NCBI GenBank assembly: GCA_945859605.1
Contig: OX243816.1
Coordinates: 37,608,676 to 37,672,675 of the forward strand
From: Lumbricus rubellus
Lineage: Eukaryota > Annelida > Clitellata > Crassiclitellata > Lumbricidae
Direction of reading: 5' to 3'
Length of the DNA: 64,000 bases
A program made the translations under genes and the position numbers. This document shows positions 21,048 to 32,989 of the stretch, one piece after another (position 1 is the first letter of the stretch; each line of letters starts with the position of its first letter). The notes beneath the pieces are model-generated. The model was not told the DNA's origin and did no database searches. It was given only the letters and a program-made list of their open reading frames with translations.

Positions 21048-24000
21048 ATGAAGGTTGCAACCGCTGTTGGTATCTTCTGCTGTCTCATCGTCGTGACAGT
21101 CGTCAACGGAGACGACCTGACAATGTTCATCGCTCTCGCAGAAGTCACCGAAGTCGACGGTGAGCTGTTCAATCTATACTCTCTATAAGAGCACACGTAT
21201 ACCGTGCGATCTAATGGAGTAGGTGCATAACTTCTGTAGCGCTGATATGCCAGTGATCCATCATCCACATCGGTTAGAAATGCCCCGGGGAGACATCAGT
21301 CTTACCGTACTGTGTCAGGTTATACATCAGGCGTGCAGTGCATACAGACGTTTCAGTCAATTCACAAACTTTCGCTCAAGGATGTTCCTCTTTAACCATT
21401 GGCAGAGAGTGATCCTAACCCTTCTGATCAATTTCTAGACCTTCTTCGAGATAGCATACTAGAAAGGTACAAATATGCAATATGCATAATTGTATATACA
21501 AATAAACAAATATAAAGACGTGGATATACATGTGTATGCGTAGCTAGGTCTATATACATCTTCAAAACAGGCGTATATAGGGCCCATATTAGACATACAC
21601 CCAAGCTTCGAATGCACACATAAAATGCATAGTTTTGCAAACATACACACAAGCATATTATAGAAAAGTCGACGGTGAGCTGCTCAGGGATCGTAAAGGT
21701 AAGGCAAATCCATCTTAACACGAATAACCTATTCAAGAGCAACTCACAAAACAATAATCGAAGTCGACTTGTGATGCATTTGGTAAAAACAAACAATTAT
21801 TTTCCTCGTGAAATTTTACAATTACGAAGAGTCCGACTATCGGTATGGACTTCTAAGCCTCGATGCCATGAATGAATTATCTTCTGTCGTTAGGTCAACA
21901 GGTGATCACGTGTTCGGTCGAATGGGGTGGTGTCAAGTACACTGTCAACGAGGGCGATTCCATTCGTTTGCCATCAGTCGGTGGTGGAACCTGTTTCAAC
22001 TGCCAGAAATGCGATATAGACGGAATGGCATGCTTCCAATACTACAAGTAAGATAACAAGGATGGACGGACGGACCGAGGACCCCGGTATTAAAGGCGTA
22101 GCCTGGACGATTACCTGTCTATTGCCATATACAACAGTTGGTCTACTGCATGCAGCAAATATCTATCAAGTTGATACTCTCACAGCACTTAAAAAGCCAA
22201 CAGAGTTTGATTATTAAGCATTTAAAGTGACTCTGCAATGTTTTTAGGCCATATTACATGTTCTAGTATTAGCACATGCACAAGCACAACACAGCGACAC
22301 AGTCAAAGTAAAAAAAACCAAGAAGCAACCGCAGTGCACACACCAAGAGTGAATAGTACAGTGTTATTATACACACAGCAACTAACATTCCGGTTATAAT
22401 AATGATAATAAAAATGCATAAAATAGGCATAAAAATGAAAATTGTTATTAATAATAATAATATTCGTTCATTTTCAAACTGATACAACACATTGTGATTA
22501 CAATTTTTAGTATGAATGAATGATCACAAGTTATTACATCCATGGACCATGGTCGACTTTACCTGTAGGCAGCCATGCAAGGTATCCATAATGTCCTGAA
22601 ATCAATTTGCCAATGTCATCTGCCGAATGGAAGGATGAGCGGACCAAGCAGCAGTTTCCTCACTTCTGTGATGAGGTGCTGGTGAGCTTGGCCAGTTTGC
22701 GTTTTTTGGCCGACGAATGGCCAGATTGACCCGACAGTTCATTTGCTTTGTTCGTGAACTCTTTGGCTAAGTTCTTAGCCACGCAGTTAAAAAACCGCCG
22801 GGCAATCAAAGGCAGCAAATCGTGGCCACCAGTACACACGTCCTCGCCTTGAAACTGATCTACGAAGTTGCCGGTGTAAGAGGCGCGATCCATCATTTTG
22901 CAGAACAGTGATCTTTGAGAGGAACTGGAGAGGAATAGTTGCATCATTTCTGGTGTTGACCTCACTTCTTCCCAGACTCTCCAGCAGAGAACGGCCACCA
23001 TGAACGCGAAATCAGTTGGCTTTGAGAGACCACCACGATTAATGCTATCCAGGAATATCGTGGAGGTTCACGATTTGTGACAGCTTTGTGAGTGAGCCAC
23101 TGACCAGGTCTTTGAACTGTGTCATATTGACCAATTTCTCCTCAATACTGACAGCTACAGACAGATTGGCCTTAACAGTAACTGATGCCTTAATCTTAGG
23201 CACATCATCTGTCACTTCAAGAATGTAGATGAAGAGGCTCTGATCGATGTGGGTCATTGTGAAGCCCTGAGGAAGAGTAGTTTCCTTCTGCAAGCGGTCG
23301 GCGATTTCAGCTGTTGTTAATTGTGAAAGATCATCCGCAGCTAGGAAAGACTCTTCCATTTGCTCGAGGACACTCGCTTCATGCTCCAGTCTGCTGCTCG
23401 TTGTGGCTCTCACAGTTGTCCTTGGTGCCACACCTGTGTTTGTCAAGTACCGAGGAGCATTTGGAAGGATCGAAGGGACAGCGCCATCCTTCAGATATCG
23501 CCGGAAAAGTTGTTTGTCGTCTCCTTTTCTCCGTTGCTTGTTGGTGTCCCTACTTGCCTCAACGAAATCGACTTCTCGGAAATGTAGCGAACAGAGCTTT
23601 GAATGTTTGGTCGGCACAAAGTCTTCTCGCCGTATCGCACGAACCCATCTGTCGCATAAGTCCTTGTCCTGAATGGGAAAGGCATGGTACGACAGCTTTG
23701 AATCTCCTCTTGTGCCAGTATCATCAAGTGTGGATTTTTTGGGATTTATACCCACTCCGACAACCATACGCTGCACAGTTCACCATGCTTACATGAAATG
23801 TATTCTACAGACAAATTGAACACAACACAAGAACCATGCTGAATGATCTAAATACAATATCGAAATTACTGTTGTGAAGGCGAAGCTTTTCGTGTCTGCT
23901 GTCTCCATTATATTTGTCATAATAATTATGAAAGCAAACTAGTCTAATGCACACAACATAAAATAACAGAGTACTATATCTATAAGCCCCAGTCTCTTCA

Positions 24001-25487
24001 ATATCCAGAAGGTAAATCAACTGGAGGAGATAGGCTGCCTATAATTATTATACTGCACATAAGCCAACTGAAAGAGAACAGAATGAAAGCACAGACAAAG
24101 TCAAACAGACACATGGAGTAAGACAAATTCAAATGTAGGATAAGCAGCCAAAGAAGTTAGTTCAACAACTAGTTAAAACTAGTGATGAACTTATAGAATG
24201 CTGACAAGTTTGGGGAAATGAATACTGGTTTAAAGTACTGTATATATACATGTACACTCTGATATTTGACATTCAACAGCCCTAATAGACAAGCAGCAGA
24301 TTTTCAGCTCATCCACACTATTACCAAAAACTGGGTCACCCATTCCAATGGTTGGATGATAACAGTACAGTTAAGCAAATATGGTTAGAAATACCCTGCA
24401 GATCAGAAGTTTATAAACACCATTGGCAGCTGTAACAATATGAATGCTGATTAAAATATTAGTCTCAGCATGTCATCATATTTTTAATTACTTACCAAAC
24501 TAAAGAGTTTATGTGTCTAACAAAAGTTAATTCTTAAGAAACTGACAATATTACTACATGTACATCCAACGTACTACTGCCGGCTGCATTAAACTTTGAA
24601 CTTAATCTGTGTACAGCCTCCACTGCCTGCCTGCATGCACCCAAGTAGATCAACTGTTGTATGTGACTCACATCTACAGAGCCTCTGGTAAACGTCCACG
24701 CGCTACGCGCTTATACCGGGGTCCTCGGACGGACGAACGAACGGACTGTCGGACTGACGTAGGTCAAAGATTAGAATGTCTGAACCAAGGAAAGATGAAC
24801 GGGTGAAAGGAATGAAGGAAGGACAGGCGGAAGGAAAGTAGGGAGACAAGCAAGGACGAAGGAGTGTATAAGGACGTAAGAAGAGAGGAAGAAAGGACGG
24901 AATGCATGTACATTGTACAGGACGAATCGTGCAGGACAATTTTCGTAGATAAATTTATTAAAGCTCATTAAGATCATTCCACGATTCGTTCAATTAGTCA
25001 ATTATAGTTAATAATTATTATTCTAATCATTGGCTCGATTAGATTAGGCCAAAACCTATTGACTGACTGGCTGACTGATAGGCCTAAAGTGAAATTGATT
25101 GACCGACTGACTGACTTACTGATTGACTGGCTGACTTACTGATTGACTGGCTGACTGAATTTTATTGACTGACAGACTTACTAACTGATTTACTGACTTA
25201 GTGATTGACTGGTTCACTGACTGACTGATTTATTTAAGATATCCTTCCAGGCGCCGACTGAAAATCAATCAGTCAATCAATCAGTCAGTAAATCATTCAG
25301 TCAGTCAATTAGTCAGTCAATCAGTCAATCAGTTAGTTTGGTGTTCATCGATTGTTTCCTCTTTGAATGTCTTTTTTAAATGTACCGTAGTCAATGAAGT
25401 TGGTCTAACATTTGAATTGCGATGATTCATTATTTTAGTGGGTCTCCTCCTGACTGTCCAGCCTATCAATCGCCAAAGTTCCACTGA
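21048..25487 (+). CDS. Gene C: secreted Cys-rich peptide
   Basis: Coding exons 21048-21159, 21894-22047 and 25439-25487 join to a 104-residue frame. Exon 1 gives a clear signal peptide (MKVATAVGIFCCLIVVTVVNG) plus a variable segment beginning DDLTMF. Exon 2 gives the core with C-x26-C-x2-C-x2-C-x6-C. Exon 3 adds N-GSPPDCPAYQSPKFH and stops. Splice sites are G|gtgagc, gttag|G, AA|gtaaga and ttttag|T; phases 1 and 2 as in the sisters. Six cysteines would allow three disulfides. The start was chosen because the MKVA context is the same in all six first exons. AATAAA at 25715-25720 is a possible poly(A) signal. Intron 2 holds a P-superfamily element. Likely a secreted VWC/PSP94-like protein; function unknown. 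Confidence 0.85.
21663..21690 (+). other. Duplicate of the exon 1 end in intron 1 of gene C
   Basis: agtcgacggtgagctgctca repeats the last bases of exon 1 with its donor (21153-21170). It is followed by sequence that continues as intron 1 does in gene B. It marks a small internal duplication of exon 1 and intron sequence, giving a second potential donor with no reading frame attached. Confidence 0.5.
22076..24727 (-). mobile_element. P-superfamily (THAP) DNA transposon
   Basis: Terminal inverted repeats start CGAGGACCCCGGTAT at 22076 and end ATACCGGGGTCCTCG at 24727, extending imperfectly through GCGTAG for about 35 bases. GACGGAC lies on both sides, consistent with a short target duplication inside the GGAC microsatellite. 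The minus strand encodes a broken THAP protein (22660-23790). Length 2.65 kb. About 860 bases upstream of the coding region (23795-24650) show no gene. Confidence 0.75.
22660..23790 (-). pseudogene. Broken THAP-domain transposase gene of the P-like element
   Basis: The frame from 23790 begins MVNCAAYGCRSGYKS, supplying the first two zinc-binding cysteines, then meets a stop. The rest of the THAP domain is in another frame (23776-23045): FPIQDKDLCDRWVRAIRRED, then LCSLHF (the C-x2-H pair) and AVPSILP. That frame runs on with a Leu/Gln-rich middle to NLHDIP. A third frame continues LDSINRGGLSKPTDFAFMVA at 22990-23045 and goes on to 22660, matching the C-terminal part of P-element/THAP9-type transposases. 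The catalytic middle is short or absent. Two frameshifts make it non-functional. Confidence 0.7.
25037..25338. repeat. GACT / AGTC inverted microsatellite, gene C intron 2
   Basis: GACT-rich 25060-25230 and AGTC-rich 25262-25335 flank a conserved ttccaggcgccgactg. The two arms are complementary. Confidence 0.8.
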
Positions 25488-25863
25488 TCCCGGTTCCGCA
25501 CAAGACGAGCTTCTCGGAACCTTCAACCATCGTCAAGATATCTTTTCTGAAAGTAGCCGTGAAGAAATTTCGTCTTATCTTAGTTGTCTGTCATAGTAAC
25601 CATAGCAGCAGATACTGCACTTTCTAACGTCGGGAATACTATAAATATATATTCCATTATCAACTCTTCAAAGTTAGGCCTATCACTCATGATGGTATTT
25701 GACAAGTTTGTTAAAATAAACATTGGAATCGATCTAACATCTTTAAAGTGGAATAGGCTACTTATTTACTTTATTTGGAGAAAATTGCGCTCGTTTATTT
25801 TGAGCGAGAAGCGACGTTTACCATAGCACATGCATAAATTATCAGTGAATGAGTGTAGGCCAG

Positions 25864-26242
25864 CAAGGGCGGACCCAGGGGGCCAATCTGGCCATGCCCC
25901 CCCCCCCCCTTTGAAAACTGCCATGGGACGTGGCCCTCCCATTTGGTCTGAAATCAGCATTACGAATATGAATGTAATGGATAGTGGCCCCCACATTCGG
26001 TTTTCAAGTTGAGGACTAAAAAAAGGTCCTCAACTTTTTTGGCGAAAAAAAAGTCATCAACTTTTTGGCGGATGAAATGGTATGATTTTCCCCCAAAAAT
26101 CTGGCAGCTGACTAAAAAAAGGTCATCAACATTTTCGGCGGATACGAAAGAAAAAATTTCCAGACCCAAGGCCTAGAATTTTTCCCGGACCCAAGACCAA
26201 GAATTTTGGCCCCCCCGTCCAAAGTTTCTGTATCCGCCCTTG
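25864..26242. mobile_element. hAT-type MITE, 379 bp
   Basis: Ends CAAGGGCGGA (25864) and TCCGCCCTTG (26242) are flanked by a perfect 8-bp duplication TAGGCCAG (25856-25863 and 26243-26250). The interior has C runs and repeated aaaaggtcatcaac-type words shared with the repeats near 10357 and 36235. No coding capacity. Confidence 0.8.
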
Positions 26243-26250
26243 TAGGCCAG

Positions 26251-27884
26251 GCCTATCTACAGCCGAATTTCGAGGTGCAATGTTGATCCATTGTCTACAA
26301 ATGTTAGTTGGAGCGCATTGCTGATTGCCTGCAGACAATAACAACTGTTCATCCTCTATTTAATTTCTAAATGGACTGCATGCATGCTTGGCCTTTGCTT
26401 GGGTTGATTTCAACTATGACTAATTGGCGCTGTCATGATTTTTGCCAAAGTTTCTTTCCTCGAACCTGAGTTGGAAAACAGACCCGAAAATCACTCTCGA
26501 GTGGCAGCCAAACGTAGGCTATATGAATGCCTAGAGAATTTAGACGTGTATGCAATGTATATTCGTTTAATTCCAAAAACAACAGGCAAAACGCTATGCG
26601 TTCACATTAGGACAATAACTGACAGCATGACTAGGCTACTTAGCGTTCATGGTTGGTTTGTTAGTGGGCCTACATGTTCCTAATTAACATTCATGGGATA
26701 AAGTTCATCGAGTCATTATTGGGTAGGGTGGTATTGTAGGATCTTCGCCATAGTTTTTTAATGGATCTCGCTGCAGAGGGAAGAGGTTATATACGGATGG
26801 CATGGAGTTCCTTTCTATGAACAACTTCAAACAGCACCGTGAAATCTCTTGCTACAGTTTCAGCCGTAACACATTGCTCGTACTTTTGCAGTGCCAGTCC
26901 AATGCCTGGAGAAAGGAGGAGGGCGACGCTCATCATCTTTGAAAATGCCGTGCCGTTGAACAGCAACAATGCGCGCACAGACATGATTTAACTCCAGTTC
27001 AATTTTTCTCTAGTTGGTTATTATAGAATCAAGAAATAGAAAATGTTTTATGAAGAAAAATGGGAGAAACCAACAAGAAATTCTATCGGTCAATTTTTCA
27101 TCTAATTTGGACTGCTAAATAAGCAGAGTATCGCACAATAGCCAGGATATTATGTAAAGCATTTTTGCTTGAAATCGAAAGGGTTCAAAGTATTCAAGAA
27201 ACCCACCAGTACCGAGGCTCTGCACAGGCGCAAGAACCTCGCTACACCATGCACTGGACCTATCACATTACGCTCCCTATACCGTTACTTTACATCTATT
27301 TCGCATCAATAAGCTCAGAGCCTAGCTGACGATTCGCCTGCAATGATGTACCAGGTAGCTATAGCAGCAAGATATATCAATAACAGCTCATTTGAACTTG
27401 GCACATCACCGATAGAGAATGATTATCCTCCATAGACCTGTGATACTTGAAAAATTACAGGGAGGGTGCAAACTTCCGTCCACGTGGAGTTGTGTTGCGC
27501 AAGAAAGACTTAGGCTAATTTGGGATCGTAAGAAGACCAATTTGACTGAAACCCCCAAGCACTCTAATGTTCTCACCTTGGATATAGGTGCAAATAAAGC
27601 TGGGACCTATACCATCTCAACATCTCCAAACAGCATCATGAAAAATGGACTCCAAAGATAAACCATGCCGGCTCGGACGTCACCCGGTTATACAAGGTCC
27701 GCGTTCCCTGTTGGGCAACCAGGACAGGGTCGGAAAGTAGGCGACTGGAAGACTGACGGAGGACAGGAAGCGTGAAGGCAGCATTGTGCATGATGCGGCC
27801 GACCCTTGGATGCATCGAGGACGGCTGAGAAGTGAGAACAGAACAATACAATACAATATTATACCATTCCAGAACCTCAATTAT
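26251..27884. other. Spacer between genes C and D, no supported gene
   Basis: Frames of 60 to 82 codons occur on both strands (for example 26435-26683 and 26787-26984 minus) with no family motifs, introns or promoter signs that I recognise. At 27660-27860 there is GC-richer sequence that resembles the 3' untranslated end of a retroposon, which I cannot classify. Confidence 0.4.
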
Positions 27885-27888
27885 GGCA

Positions 27889-28497
27889 CATCATCGTCAT
27901 GATTAGATCATCGTCATGATTAGATCATCGTCATGATTAGACCATCGTCATAATGATTAGACCATCGTCATCATGATTAGATCATCGTCATCATGATTAG
28001 ATCATCGTCATGATGAGATCATCGTCATCATGATTAGGTCATCGTCATGATTAGATCATCGTCATCATGATTAGATCATCGTCATGATGATTAGACCATC
28101 GTCATCATTAGATCATCGTCATGATTAGATCATCGTCATCATTAGATCATCGTCATGATTAGATCATCATCATGATTAGATCATCGTCATGATTAGACCA
28201 TTGTCATGATTAGACCATCGTCATGATTAGATCATCGTCATGATTAGATCATCGTCATGATTAGACCATCGTCATGATTAGATCATCGTCATGATTAGAT
28301 CATCGTCATGATTAGATCATCGTCATGATTAGATCATCGTCATGATTAGATCATCGTCATGATTAGACCATCGTCATGATTAGATCATCGTCATGATTAG
28401 ATCATCGTCATGATAAGATCATCGTCATCATGATTAGATCATCGTCATGATTAGATCATCGTCATGATAAGATCATCGTCAACATGATTAGATCATC
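27889..28497. repeat. 17-bp minisatellite, about 35 units
   Basis: The unit ATCATCGTCATGATTAG is repeated with variants that add CAT or change TAG to CAG (accatcg). The unit is partly self-complementary (tcatgattagatcat words), so the array can fold. It lies between genes C and D and has no spacer-like unique sequence, so it is not a CRISPR array. Confidence 0.9.
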
Positions 28498-29159
28498 ACC
28501 GTCGTTATCTTATCTATTGTAAAATTTTACAAAGATATAAGATCCTCAACTCCCCTCGACTCACCCTCACCTTACCTTTCATCTCGCTGTCGCTTATACC
28601 TAATGTCCCCCCATCTCCACTCCATCATCTCATCATTCCTTTCACAATCCTAGCGCTCTCTAGCGGTAGGACTTCTCAGGAGAGACGCCTGGTCGTCGCG
28701 ACAAAAACGACTCTGTCGTGAGTTTGAGTGACTGTGTCGTAGATATAAGAATCATAAAATAATCTTAACGTACTATACGTCAATCGAATCCGTTCAGCTG
28801 TGGCTTGGCAACAGTCGACGAATATCGATCCGACCACACACGCACCCACACGTGCACGCACACGCACACATGCACACATACAGAGATAGACTACACGTGC
28901 ACGCACACGCAGACACGCACACATACACGCACACATACAAAGATAGGCTATCTCTGATTCATACCGACCCAAATGATATATGCCTGTGCATGTCATCACA
29001 GCGTATATGCCTGTATGCACATAATGCATATTGAATGCGCATTGCGCAATAAATAATCTAAAGGAAAATAAATCAGCCCCCACACGCGGCGTATATCCTA
29101 CATCAAATGAATTTGTTGCGCAAATCAAAACCTAGGCCTAGGCGGAAATTTAGTCTTTT
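28498..29159. other. Spacer with CA-rich tract
   Basis: A purine/pyrimidine alternating ACAC/GCAC tract runs 28835-28945. The minus-strand 150-codon frame across it is driven by that tract and has no recognisable domain. Confidence 0.5.
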
Positions 29160-29256
29160 GTCTTATAACGCATGGGCCTAGGCCTGTAATATTTATACTA
29201 GCCAGCCGCCCAGGTCTTCGTGAGTTTGTTGCTTCTGCAGAGTTGAGAGTTTTCGG
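29160..29256 (+). promoter_or_regulatory. Gene D putative promoter and leader exon (diverged)
   Basis: Only the last part of the block is conserved: a TATA-like TTTATAC at 29193, gtttgttgcttctg, and the donor TTTCGG|GTAAGT with exon end 29256. The AATCGATT/CACCTG part is missing. The matching acceptor TTTTTCAG ends at 29828, so this 5' UTR intron would be only 0.57 kb. Confidence 0.45.
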
Positions 29257-29868
29257 GTAAGTTTCTGATATGGCTGGAAATAGGAGAGATTTGGGGAAAG
29301 TGGTAGCCTCTGAAGGCGCTGTCAGTGCCAAACCACTTAGATCTACTCATATTTATTTAGGCATATTTGGAAAATAGTTCTATCTCCAGTAAGAGTGGGA
29401 GTGAAACTTACTCTACACTCCTAAAAAACCGCAACCTGCTCACATTCACTAGCTTTCTCCTTCTCCCATTCTCTAAAGTCTAAACTCTTTGTGACTTTGT
29501 CACTGTCCCTCTCTATCTCTCTGTTTAAAATGTCACATGCTTAAATTCAATTCCCAAAAAAGTACCTGGACGCCCCTTACCTTCCAGACTTTGCTGGCCA
29601 ATAGGCCCTATGTGTTAGAACGGCGTTCAGATTTTAAAATAAGTCCATGACCGACCAGTCCCCACTGTAAGCCCTGGTACAGTGTGGAAACTGGAAAGGA
29701 TCTTTCAAACCAATGTTGTCACACGAGCGCTAGCGCACCAGCACTCAATATAACACCAGCATTTCCCAACAACTGTAAGGATGTTTTACAAAATTTTAGT
29801 TAATTCGTGCGGTTTATATATTTTTCAGTCGCGCAGCTGATTGTTAAACTGAGATATAAGATATAAGA

Positions 29869-31132
29869 ATGAAGGTTGCAGCAGCTGTTGTTGTTATCTT
29901 CTGCCTCATCGTGACAGTCGTCAACGGAGACCAGAAAAGATTTCCCGCGGACATCTACGAAGACGACGGTGAACAGTCAATCTAGTTATTCTAGTATAGC
30001 CTATAGCCACGTCTTGCTAAGAGCACGTATAATACCGTGCGATCTAATGGAGTTAACGCATGATTTATATAGCGCCGATTGACGAATGATGTACATCAGT
30101 GATAGTTAGAGAGACATCAGTCTTACTGTTGCAGGTAATAAATAAGAGGAGCACATTCTTACGACGAGCACGCAGTTTGCCTGCTCATTTGCATGTTCAT
30201 TTGCATGTTCATTTGCATGCTCATTTGCATGCTCATTTGCATGTTCATTTGCATGTTCATTTGCACGTATCATCGGAGGATTCCTCTCTGAATGCCTTTG
30301 TTTTAATAATATCTTGAAAACTCGATATAGAATATTATTATAGGCCACGGTGTCGTGAATGAATTCTTCTGTCGTTAGATGAAATGGTTGTAAAGTGTAC
30401 GGCCGAATGGGGTGGTGTCACATACACTGTCAGCGAGGGCGAGTCCGTCGGCCGCCTGCCATCAGTCCGCGGCGGATACTGCTACGACTGCGGGACATGC
30501 AGTGAAAACGGGATGACATGCGATCTGTTCTTCCGGTGAGGTTACATTGACGGACGGACGGACGGAAGGACGGACGGAAGAACGGACGGAAGGACGGACG
30601 GAAGGACGGAAGGACGGAAGGACGGACGAAAGGACGGACGGAAGGACGGAAGGACGGAAAGGTTGGATGGAGAGAAACAAGGAAAGATGGACGTATGAAC
30701 GGAATAAAGAAAGGACGTGCAGAAAGGAAAACAGGGAGACAAGCAAGGACGAAGAAGTGAAAGGACGTAAGAAGAGAGGAAAAAAGAACGGAATAAAAGA
30801 CGGAAGGTGCAGGACCATTTTTTACCGACGAATTAAAGACAGCAAGCTTTGGTGTTTGGGCTTTCATTCCAAAGCTCATCAAGCTCATTACACGAATCAT
30901 TAAATTAGCCAATCGTTAACCATTCTAATCATGATTAGGCCTATACATGTTGACTGGCTGACAGTCAATCAATTTAAGTTGATCATTTGCCTGTTCTTTT
31001 ATGGTTTTCCTCTTTGAATGTGGTTTTAAAAATTAAGGAATGTAGTCACTGAGGTGTAACATTTGAATTGCGATGATTGATTACTTTAGTGGGTCTCCTC
31101 CGAAGTGTCCAGCCTATAAATGGAGTCGCTGA
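29869..31132 (+). CDS. Gene D: secreted Cys-rich peptide, most compact copy
   Basis: Coding exons 29869-29968, 30379-30535 and 31090-31132 join to a 99-residue frame. Exon 1: signal peptide (MKVAAAVVVIFCLIVTVVNG), then a short acidic stretch DQKRFPADIYEDD. Exon 2: C-x27-C-x2-C-x2-C-x6-C with the conserved LPS..GGYCYDCG core; its first codon differs from the sisters because the acceptor is followed by AT, giving D not G. Exon 3: R-GSPPKCPAYKWSR and stop, supplying cysteine six. This is the only complete copy without a large insertion, so it is the best template of the ancestral layout. ATTAAA at 31381-31386 is a candidate poly(A) signal. Predicted extracellular; function unknown. Confidence 0.85.
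30178..30268. repeat. Octamer minisatellite, gene D intron 1 (about 7 units)
   Basis: Tandem 12-bp units ATTTGCATGTTC, starting from the same gcagtttgcctg anchor as in the sisters. Each full unit contains ATTTGCAT, the POU octamer. Genes A and B have only the anchor at this place. Confidence 0.85.
30548..30665. repeat. GGAC/GGAA microsatellite, gene D intron 2
   Basis: Mixed GGAC and GGAA units start 13 bases after the donor of exon 2. It corresponds to the arrays at the same place in A, E, F and G. Confidence 0.85.
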
Positions 31133-31639
31133 TCCCTGATACGTACAAGACGAACACCACAGACTCTTCACTCTTCAACCATCGTCAAGATATCTTTTCT
31201 GAAGGCCGCCGTAAAGAAATTTCATTTAGGCTATCATAGTTGCCATAGCAACAGATACTGCATTTTTTAACTTCGCCATAATATATAGGGCCTATGCTAC
31301 TTTTAATTTCTTTTGAAAGTTATCACTCATGACGGTATTGGACAATGTTGTTAAGCTAAACAGAAAAACCGATTCAACAGATTAAAAGTGGAAGTCGTGT
31401 GCATATTTGCTTAAGTTGGAAGAAATTGTGTTCTTTTGTTTCGAGTGATAAGTGACCTTCACCATAAAGCCTTTTGAAATGACAATCGTACAAAGTAATT
31501 AACCCTATGTGTTCCTCTGGTCTAAAAAGTTTGTTTAACTAGTTATGCTTTGATCTGTCCTCTAAATTCTATGCGTCGTCTACGAAGCGACATACCGTTT
31601 CACGAATTGATCGCATCACTCATACTTTTGGAAAAGATT

Positions 31640-32013
31640 ACAATATTTTATATTAGGCTACTCCAGCAGCGAATTGAGTATAGGATCTCTACCCTAGTCT
31701 GGCGCTGCATACTATAGGCCTTGCTCCTGCCTATCTTTGTGAGCTCTGTAGTCCTAATCTTAGTGCTCGCCATTTCCGCTCCCTTCATTCGACTGAACAA
31801 AGCCTGCTCTCAGTTTCTTTTGCTCGTACTTCCACTATGCAGAACCGTGCTTTCTCGGTGGTAGGATCCTCAACCTGGAATGGTCTTCCTCAGATCTCCG
31901 CTCCCTTTCCAACACTCCTTCTCATGCTTTCCTGTATCATCTTTAAGACAGTTTTATTTGGCCGCGCTGAGGTTGGGAGCGCCTCTGAGTAGCCCTCTAA
32001 GAGGCGCTATATA
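31640..32013 (+). mobile_element. CR1/L2-like LINE 3' fragment
   Basis: Degenerate reverse-transcriptase tail (QRIEYRIST, then LAPAYLCEL, FARTSTMQNR and SVVGSSTWN across frames), then gggagcgcctctgagtag and ggcgctatataaatgc. It is the same family as 4737-5584. Confidence 0.7.
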
Positions 32014-32195
32014 AATGCACTTCACCTCTCCCTCTTCTCACCTACCCCTCTTCTCACCTATCTCTCACATCACCTCTCCCTCATCTTGCCTATCTCTAAC
32101 ATCACCTCTCCCTCATCTCTCCTATACCCTCACATCACCTCTCCTCATCTGCTCCTATATATCCCTCACATCACCTCTCCCTCCCTCCCATGCAA
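32014..32195. repeat. Pyrimidine-rich CTCACC minisatellite
   Basis: Imperfect units of cctctccctcatctcacctat, which carry on directly from the LINE tail. Similar tracts lie at 40140-40285, 42060-42665, 56495-56640 and 57785-57880, so they mark the ends of duplicated units E, F and G. Confidence 0.7.
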
Positions 32196-32789
32196 CTGAT
32201 GAGTAAACACTTTCTTCGAATCCTCTCAGCTGTTGTTTTGCAATAATTATAATTTTATCGACCGCTAATGCAAATACAGACATGTAGGCTATGTAATCTG
32301 TTTTACCTACCTGCCTTGTGTAAAATGATGAATCGTTATTAAATGGGCATATCCTAAAGATTATATATCATTAACCACATGGTGTATCCGTATATATAGG
32401 CCTATATATATATATATATATAAAATGTATATATGTATATATGTATATATCCATATATATGTATATAATTATTATATATAAATGAGAGTGTGCGTGTAGG
32501 TATGTGAAAACGTTAATCGAAGCCGTTCAGCTGTTGTTGATTTTACCGTCGCACGAAACCGATCCGAACGAAGTCACTGACAGAATGCAAAAAAGACGTA
32601 CTGAGGCTATTCACGAACGAAAAAAACTATACTATATATATACAATTTTGAATAGGCCTATAAGTAAGCAATATGCAGACGTGCGCACATACATGTATAT
32701 ATATATATACATATATGTATTCGCTGATTTTTTAAAACTTCTTAAAATCCATACGCAGCAAGTTATAGTAAATTATAATCATTGTGATT
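32196..32789. other. Upstream flank of gene E
   Basis: This holds atgcaactgatgagtaaac and cagctgttgttttgcaat words shared with 42660-42850 and 57880-58070, plus TATA-rich microsatellite at 32400-32480 and 32695-32720. It belongs to the duplicated unit upstream of E, F and G. No gene. Confidence 0.5.
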
Positions 32790-32970
32790 TCGACTCTGAG
32801 CACGCACGTATGACTGGTCCTATAATGAGTCTTCAAATCGATTGCAAGCACCTGGACGTACGGATGGGTGGTGATCTAACCTTAGAGTAAGGACTATATA
32901 TTCTAATTGCCACGTAGTTTTGATGTGCAGTTGTCGGTTTATTGCTTCTGACAAAGTTCGCAGTATTCTG
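32790..32970 (+). promoter_or_regulatory. Gene E promoter and non-coding leader exon
   Basis: Conserved block with AATCGATT, CACCTG, TATA box TATATA at 32895-32900, then gtcggtttattgcttctgac and donor ATTCTG|GTAAGA (exon end 32970). The matching acceptor TTTCAG ends at 35895, 43 bases before the ATG. The 2.9-kb 5' UTR intron is filled by transposons. Confidence 0.6.
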
Positions 32971-32989
32971 GTAAGAATTGTTAATGGGG

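Noticed and set aside
27889..28497. CRISPR array
   Set aside because: Animal DNA, contiguous 17-bp units, no unique spacers and no cas genes.
28676..29128. 150-codon Cys/Val-rich minus-strand frame
   Set aside because: Its Cys-rich core is the translation of an ACAC/GCAC tract; no signal peptide, no homologue recognised.
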